Assembly (NCBI GenBank): GCA_017965125.1
Contig: JAGCQO010000012.1
Location: 1-12,169 of the forward strand
Direction of reading: 5' to 3'
Source: Paludibacteraceae bacterium
GTDB lineage: Bacteria; Bacteroidota; Bacteroidia; Bacteroidales; Paludibacteraceae
Length of the DNA stretch: 12,169 bases
Below, in pieces: positions 7,465 through 12,169 of this stretch (positions within the stretch are counted from its first letter, which is position 1; every line of letters starts with the position of its first letter). Under the pieces are notes generated by a model. It did not search any database and had not been told where the DNA came from. It worked only from the letters and a program-made list of their open reading frames with translations. A program made the position numbers and the translations under genes.

Positions 7465-8946
7465 ATGTCAAAGCAATCCAAGGTTATGAGATTTCTTATT
7501 GTTTCATTATCGTTGTTGGCTTCTGTGGCAGCGCAGGCGCAGACTGTTTACACTCTGGACGAGTGCAGACAGATGGCTACGTCGCACAACAGGAGTGTGC
7601 AGATGGCGCAGGAGAAAGTCAATGTCGCGAGCGACCTGAAGAAGGCTGCCGTCACTTATTACCTGCCGAACATATCGGCCACTGGCGCGTATTTGTGGAC
7701 AGACCAGCAGATACAGTTGCTGAACGAGGACCAGAGAAACGCTTTGGGCTCGATGGGTGCGGCGACGCAGACGGCCATCTCGCAGGGCATGCAGTCATTG
7801 CTTTCGCTGAATCCGGCGTTGGCTACCAATCCGCTGTTCGCTTCGGTGAGCCCGATGCTGCAGTCGTTGTCCGGAAATGTGGGCTCGGTTGGTCAGAAGG
7901 TGGTTGACGCTTTCGAGACCGACACGAGAAACATCTTCGTGGGCGCGGTGACGCTCACTCAGCCTATCTTCACCGGAGGAAGAATCGTGGAGATGAACCG
8001 CATGGCAAAGTACGCCAAGGAGATAGAAGAGATACGTTTGCAGAACGAGAAATCGTCATCGACATATTCCACCGATGAGGCTTACTGGAGAGTGGTTTCG
8101 CTCGTGAACAAGCAGAAGCTTGCCGAGGCTTATCTGGAGCTGCTCAACAAGCTGGATTCCGACGTCGAGAAGTCCATCGCCATAGGTGTGGCCACGAAGG
8201 CCGACGGCTTGACCGTGAAGGTGAAGCTGAACGAGGCCGAAATGACCAAGCTGCAGGTGGAGGACGGCGTAAGGCTCTCGAAGAAGGCTTTGTGTCAGGT
8301 CATCGGTTTGCCGCTGAACACCGACATCCATTTGGCTGACGAGGACATGAAGCCGGGAGAGAAGCTCGCGCAGGATGTGACTGTGGACGTGCAGTCGGGA
8401 GTGGACAACCGCAACGAGATAAGACAGCTCGAGGCGATGCTCAACATGGCTGAGTCAAACAGACGAATGCACATAGCACGCTTCATGCCTACGATAGGCT
8501 TGACTGCCGGATATGTAATCTCAAATCCGAACATGCTGAACGGCTTCGAGAACAAGTTCAGAGGATTCTGGGAGGTCGGTGTCGGCGTTCATGTGCCAAT
8601 AACCCACTTCGGAGAAAGAATCCACATGCTGAACGCAGCGCGCAACATGCGTGACATAGCGAGACTGCAGCTCGAGGACGCGAAAGAGAAAGTGGAGCTT
8701 GACATAACCCAGGCGTCGGACTAGGTGAACGAAAGCCACCGACGCGAGGCGATGTCATTCGCCAACCTCTCGAAGGCCGACGAGAACCTGAAGTACGCCA
8801 ACCTTTCGTTCGAGGCAGGCATGATACCTGTCTCTACGCTGATGGAGGCTCAGACAGCGTGGCTCAAGGCTCATGCTGATGCGATAGACGCCATGGTGCA
8901 GACCAAGATGAGCGAGTCATATTTGCAGAAATCCACAGGTAAATAA
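7465..8946 (+). pseudogene. TolC-family outer-membrane efflux channel, interrupted by in-frame TAG
   Basis: The frame encodes 493 residues if read through one TAG at 8722-8724 (codon 420). Residues 1-25 are a signal peptide (hydrophobic FLIVSLSLLASVAA, likely cleavage after AQA), followed by YTLDECRQMA, the standard OEP start. The body has two TolC-like halves with long amphipathic helices and the conserved TLTQPIFTGGRI segment near 172-183. The part after the stop, from 8725, keeps the same frame and family sequence (NLSFEAGMIPVSTLMEAQTAWL), so the stop cuts off about 15% including the last helices. CAG to TAG is a single transition. The product would be the trimeric exit duct for the HlyD adaptor and permeases downstream. 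It may be a true nonsense mutation or a base-call error. The ATG at 7486 (residue 8) is an alternative start. Confidence 0.88.
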
Positions 8947-8968
8947 ATCTCTATAAAAACAAGATAAG

Positions 8969-10033
8969 ATGACAGAAAATAACAACACACAACAGTCTGA
9001 AGAGATGAAGAAGCACGCGGAGTCGAAGAGAGACTTTGCTGCAAGAAGACAACGCAGAAGCCGCGCCAACCTCATTGTGGGTCTGATGACGCTTTTGCTC
9101 GTAGTTATACTGGTTTGTTTTATGGGATGGTTCTTTGTCACTCAGGACGAAGAGGTGATACAAGGCGAGGTTGACGCCAACGAGGTGAGAGTGTCGGGCA
9201 AGATTCCTGCGAGAATACAAGAGTTCAAGGTGGAGGAAGGACAGATGGTGAAGGCTGGCGACACGCTCGTGCTGCTGTCGTCGCCAGAACTCTACGCCAA
9301 GCTGCAACAGGCCGAGGCTGCCAAAGCCGCTGCCAAGGCTCAGAGCCAGAAGGCACAGAACGGAGCGCAGCAGGAGCAGATAGAGGCAGCTTACCAGATG
9401 TGGCAGAAGGCCAAGATAAACCTCGACATAATGAAGAAGTCATACGACAGAGTCAAGAAACTGTATGAAGGCGAGGTCGTGTCCGCTCAGAAGTTCGACG
9501 AGACGGAGGCTCAGTACAACGCGGCGGTGGCCACAGAGCGTGCAGCCAAGACACAGTACGATATGGCTAAGAATGGCGCGAGAGCCGAGGACAAGAAAGC
9601 CGCTTTGGCTGTTGTGGACAGAGCGCAGGGCGCAGTCGATGAGGTCGAGGCGTTCCTGCCGGAGGTGCAGCTTCTGGCGCCTATCTCGGGCGAGATTTCC
9701 GAGGTGTTCCCTAAGCAGGGAGAGCTGGTCGGACAGGGCGCTCCGATAATGAACATCATCGACTTGGAGAACCTTTGGGTTACAATAAACATAAGAGAGG
9801 ACAAGCTGTCCGACTTCAAGAAAGGACAGAAGATAAAGGCGATAGTGCCAGCGCTCGACAACAAGGAGATAACGCTCGTCGTGACATACCTCAAGGCGCT
9901 CGGTTCATACGCCACTTGGAGAGCCACAAAGACTTCCGGCGACTGGGATGTCAAGACATTCGAGATACACGCCAAGCCAACGGAGAAGATTCCGGATTTG
10001 CGTCCGGGCATGACGGTTCTCGTAAAGAAGTAA
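8969..10033 (+). CDS. HlyD/EmrA-family periplasmic adaptor subunit
   Basis: This 354-residue membrane-fusion protein links an inner-membrane pump to a TolC channel. It has a basic cytoplasmic N-terminus (1-33), one membrane anchor at about 34-57, the first half of a lipoyl-like domain (72-104, with KVEEGQMVKAGDTLV), a long Ala/Gln/Lys-rich alpha-hairpin (about 108-228), the second lipoyl half (232-268, LLAPISGEISEVFPKQGELV) and a beta-barrel to the end, with LRPGMTVLVKK closing. All parts and the length are normal. It follows tolC by 22 bases and precedes the first permease by 20, so the genes are most likely one transcript. It is the only transport gene of the locus that is complete. Confidence 0.92.
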   Translation: MTENNNTQQSEEMKKHAESKRDFAARRQRRSRANLIVGLMTLLLVVILVCFMGWFFVTQDEEVIQGEVDANEVRVSGKIPARIQEFKVEEGQMVKAGDTLVLLSSPELYAKLQQAEAAKAAAKAQSQKAQNGAQQEQIEAAYQMWQKAKINLDIMKKSYDRVKKLYEGEVVSAQKFDETEAQYNAAVATERAAKTQYDMAKNGARAEDKKAALAVVDRAQGAVDEVEAFLPEVQLLAPISGEISEVFPKQGELVGQGAPIMNIIDLENLWVTINIREDKLSDFKKGQKIKAIVPALDNKEITLVVTYLKALGSYATWRATKTSGDWDVKTFEIHAKPTEKIPDLRPGMTVLVKK

Positions 10034-10053
10034 ACACACGATTTTTTTGAGAG

Positions 10054-11228
10054 ATGGCTATAAACAGGGAGCATGGTTTTTGGGCGATTGTGTTGCGTGA
10101 GATCAACAAGATAATCTCGCGTTTCATGTACATTGTCTTGCTTTTTCTTGTGCCAGTCTTCTGTTTTGTGTTCTTCGCGACGCTTATGCCGAGCGGACTT
10201 CCTATGAACCTTGAGCTTGGCGTGGTGGACATGGACAACTCCATCGTGTCGCGCAAGATGATAAGGCAGATCGACGCCACGGCATCCAACAACGTCTTCA
10301 GGTTCACAAGGTACGAGGACGCACGCGACTGCATGCAGCAGGGCAAGATATACGGCTACATCGTCATACCTGAGGACTTCGAGAAGAGCGTCTCATTCGG
10401 CCGTCAGCCTAAGATCGATTTCTATTACAACGCTGTGTTCCTGACAGCCGGCTCCATAACACAGAAGAACGTGGCGACAATGCTTGCTACGCTCACCGGC
10501 GCCGTCAACCTGACTTCCCGTCAGGCGAGAGGCCAGAGCGTGGAGGCGAGCATGGGTCAGATACAGCCTATAATCGCCGACGTACACCCGATCGGCAACC
10601 CGGAGATGAACTACTCCGTTTACCTCGCCAACCTGATTATCCCCGGCATCCTCGAGCTACTCATCTTGCTGACGACGGCCTACGCCATAGGCGAGGAGCT
10701 GAAGAACAGGACTTCGCGCCACTGGCTCTTCATGGCCGACGACAATGTCCACAAGGCGCTTGTGGCCAAGCTTTTGCCATATTTCTTCCTGTTCCTGATT
10801 ATGGCTTTGCTTTATCTCACGATAATGTTCGGCTACATGAAGTTCCCGCTCAACACGTCCATCGGCTGGATGATGCTGGACGCAGTGCTGCTTGTCATAG
10901 CCGCGCAGAGCATGGCTGTGCTTATGGTCGGCCTTTTGCCTGTGCTCAGGGATGCGCTTTCGGCATGTTCGATTTACGGCGTGCTGGCGTTCTCGTTCTC
11001 GGGATTCACGTTCCCGTCGAGGGCATGCCGGCGTTCGTCCAGGGACTGAGCTGCGTGTTCCCTTTGAGGTTCTATTTCCGCATTTATCAGAAGATGGCGT
11101 TGAACGGTTGCGAGTGGTATTATGAGTGGCTGAGTTTTGCCGCGCTTATAATATTCCTGCTCGTCCCTACGATAATATTCACAAGACTCAGGAACGCTTG
11201 CATACAAATGGATTACCCAAAAGGTTAG
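10054..11228 (+). pseudogene. ABC-2-type permease (YhhJ/YbhR-like), broken by a one-base deletion
   Basis: The first frame runs from 10054 to a stop at 11047-11049, but homology leaves it after Phe320 (bases 11011-11013). From 11016 the next frame continues smoothly (VEGMPAFVQGL...) to TAG at 11226-11228. Inserting one base in CC-GTC near 11014-11016 restores a 391-residue protein, the usual size. The architecture is an N-terminal membrane segment (about 25-44), a large extracytoplasmic domain (about 45-185, with VVDMDNSIVSR and YIVIPEDFEK) and a C-terminal block of about five membrane segments. It would be the inner-membrane part of the pump. I see no slippery heptamer for programmed frameshifting. 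It may be a real mutation or a sequencing indel. The second permease starts 4 bases after its stop. Confidence 0.88.
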
Positions 11229-11232
11229 CGAG

Positions 11233-12060
11233 ATGGGAAGAATGCGCAAAAAAATATTCGGCAGATTGAAGGAGACGGTGACAATCGCTTGCGACGAGTT
11301 GCTCGCTGTCTTCAAGGACACAGGCGTGATGATTATCTTCTTCGCCGCCGGCCTTCTTTATCCGATACTGTACTCGTTTATTTACAGGAACGAGACCGTC
11401 AGGGACATTCCAGTGGCTGTGGTCGATGAGTCGCACACCTCGCTGAGCCGCATGTTCATCCGCGCCATAGACGCGACTCCGGATGTCGATGTTGTGGTCA
11501 AGGCTCCGACTATGCTCGAGGCTCGTGAGTCATACAAGAACAGCGATGTCGATGGCATCATCCTCATTCCAGAGACGTTCTCCGACGACATACACAACGG
11601 CAGGCAGACCCACGTTTCGGCGTTCTCCAACATGGCGAGCATGCTTTACTTCAGGGCCATCTACTCGTCGGTCAACTACGTGGCGTTAGGCATGGGCACC
11701 GAAATCCAGACGCATAACCTGATGATGAAAGGCTTGTCGAGAAAGCAGGCCGAGATACAGGCCGCGCCGTCGAAATACGAGATGCACGCGATGTTCAACC
11801 CTAAGGGCGGCTACGCTTCGTTCCTCATCCCTTGTGTGCTCGTGCTCATCATCCAGCAGACACTGGTTCTGGGCGTCGGCATAAGAGCCGGAACGGACCG
11901 CGAGAACAACGCCTTCCACAACCTTCTGCCGGAGCGTAAGCTTTACCATGGCGCGAGAAGAGTGGTGCTCGGCAAGGCGCTGTCGTACTTCGTGCTGTAT
12001 CTTTTCATCTCGACTTACAACTTTGTCATCATACCGTACTTCTTCGACCTTACTCACTGA
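11233..12060 (+). CDS. Second ABC-2-type permease, C-terminally truncated at a junction
   Basis: The 275 residues are a paralogue of the upstream permease: membrane segment about 31-50, extracytoplasmic domain with VAVVDESHTSLSR (61-73) and GIILIPETFSDDI (108-120), then membrane segments near 197-217 and 247-270. The family normally has about 385-390 residues, so roughly 115 residues and the last three or so membrane segments are missing. Sequence similarity stops around FDLTH at 12046-12057, and the TGA at 12058-12060 lies in DNA that, one frame over, codes for a Fic-family protein. The protein is thus cut by a rearrangement or an assembly join, not by a simple point mutation. As read, it is unlikely to work. 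The ATG start is 4 bases after the first permease's stop, suggesting translational coupling. Confidence 0.85.
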   Translation: MGRMRKKIFGRLKETVTIACDELLAVFKDTGVMIIFFAAGLLYPILYSFIYRNETVRDIPVAVVDESHTSLSRMFIRAIDATPDVDVVVKAPTMLEARESYKNSDVDGIILIPETFSDDIHNGRQTHVSAFSNMASMLYFRAIYSSVNYVALGMGTEIQTHNLMMKGLSRKQAEIQAAPSKYEMHAMFNPKGGYASFLIPCVLVLIIQQTLVLGVGIRAGTDRENNAFHNLLPERKLYHGARRVVLGKALSYFVLYLFISTYNFVIIPYFFDLTH

Positions 12061-12169
12061 TATGCTATTGGCTCGAGCCGATGGATCGCCACGACGTTTT
12101 TACAGCATGTCGGCAGCTATTTTGCGCGACAGAATCAACTACTATGATTTGCTGGAGTATATGGGCAAA
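12053..12169 (+). CDS. Internal fragment of a DUF4172-type Fic-family protein (partial at both ends)
   Basis: In the frame with codons starting at 12053 the sequence reads LTDMLLARADGSP, RRFYSMSAAILRDR, then INYYDLLEYMGK to the last base. This resembles the stretch directly after the HPFxDGNGRxxRA catalytic motif in DUF4172-containing Fic proteins (typically ...RALTDLxLAR...RFYSMSAQIxxERxxYYDxLE). Fic proteins usually transfer AMP from ATP to a target hydroxyl and often belong to toxin-antitoxin modules. The catalytic motif and everything upstream are absent, because the previous bases belong to the permease. The ATG at 12062 is internal to the family alignment and unlikely to be a start. Two of five Arg codons here are CGA, which I did not see in the permease next to it, hinting at different ancestry. 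Recognition is by eye from a short piece. Confidence 0.68.

Noticed and set aside
8722..8724. Possible genome-wide reading of TAG as glutamine
   Set aside because: TAG terminates yidD exactly at its family end (6695-6697) and ends the frame-restored first permease (11226-11228) just before the next gene.
11008..11050. Programmed ribosomal frameshift in the first permease
   Set aside because: No slippery heptamer or clear downstream structure is present; the site is a short C-run, more like a mutation or sequencing indel.
12062..12169. A new gene starting at ATG 12062
   Set aside because: The residues before this Met (LTD) also fit the Fic family, and the visible part aligns with the region after the catalytic motif, so the Met is internal.

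Overview
The window looks like a chromosomal segment from a Bacteroidales (Bacteroidota) bacterium, probably host-associated. The grounds are: a BspA-type leucine-rich-repeat protein with a type IX secretion-like C-terminal tail; a DUF4271 gene next to a Bacteroidota-type uroporphyrinogen-III synthase followed by rnpA and yidD; upstream elements resembling the Bacteroidota sigma factor -7 box (TAnnTTTG); and mostly weak Shine-Dalgarno sequences. Every gene I can support is on the plus strand. Nothing finer than the order can be read safely from the sequence.

Layout. (1) Bases 1-3023 hold the 3' part of a large secreted repeat protein, open at the window edge, closed by a strong intrinsic terminator. 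(2) Bases 3107-6697 are a housekeeping block: a promoter, an ArgD-type aminotransferase, a DUF4271 membrane protein, hemD, rnpA and yidD. A second promoter-like box lies inside the end of the DUF4271 gene. (3) Bases 6698-6934 are a non-coding, AT-rich region with a good promoter match overlapped by an inverted repeat. (4) Bases 6935-12060 are a drug-efflux-type locus: a MarR regulator, a TolC-like outer-membrane channel, an HlyD/EmrA-like adaptor and two ABC-2-type permeases. A long hairpin sits between marR and tolC. (5) The last ~117 bases are, in another reading frame, an internal piece of a DUF4172-type Fic-family protein.

The efflux parts would form one inner membrane-periplasm-outer membrane pump under MarR control. 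As sequenced, three of its four transport genes are broken: an in-frame TAG in tolC, a one-base deletion in the first permease, and loss of about the last 115 residues of the second permease where it runs into the Fic fragment. All three lesions lie in the last ~3.4 kb, while all genes upstream are intact. This suggests either a decaying, rearranged operon or poor or chimeric assembly near a contig end. I did not find a convincing new defence, CRISPR or mobile system. The most interesting signals are the permease/Fic junction, the clustered lesions, the marR-tolC hairpin, the inverted repeat over the marR promoter, and a near-identical 420-bp-period duplication in the repeat protein.
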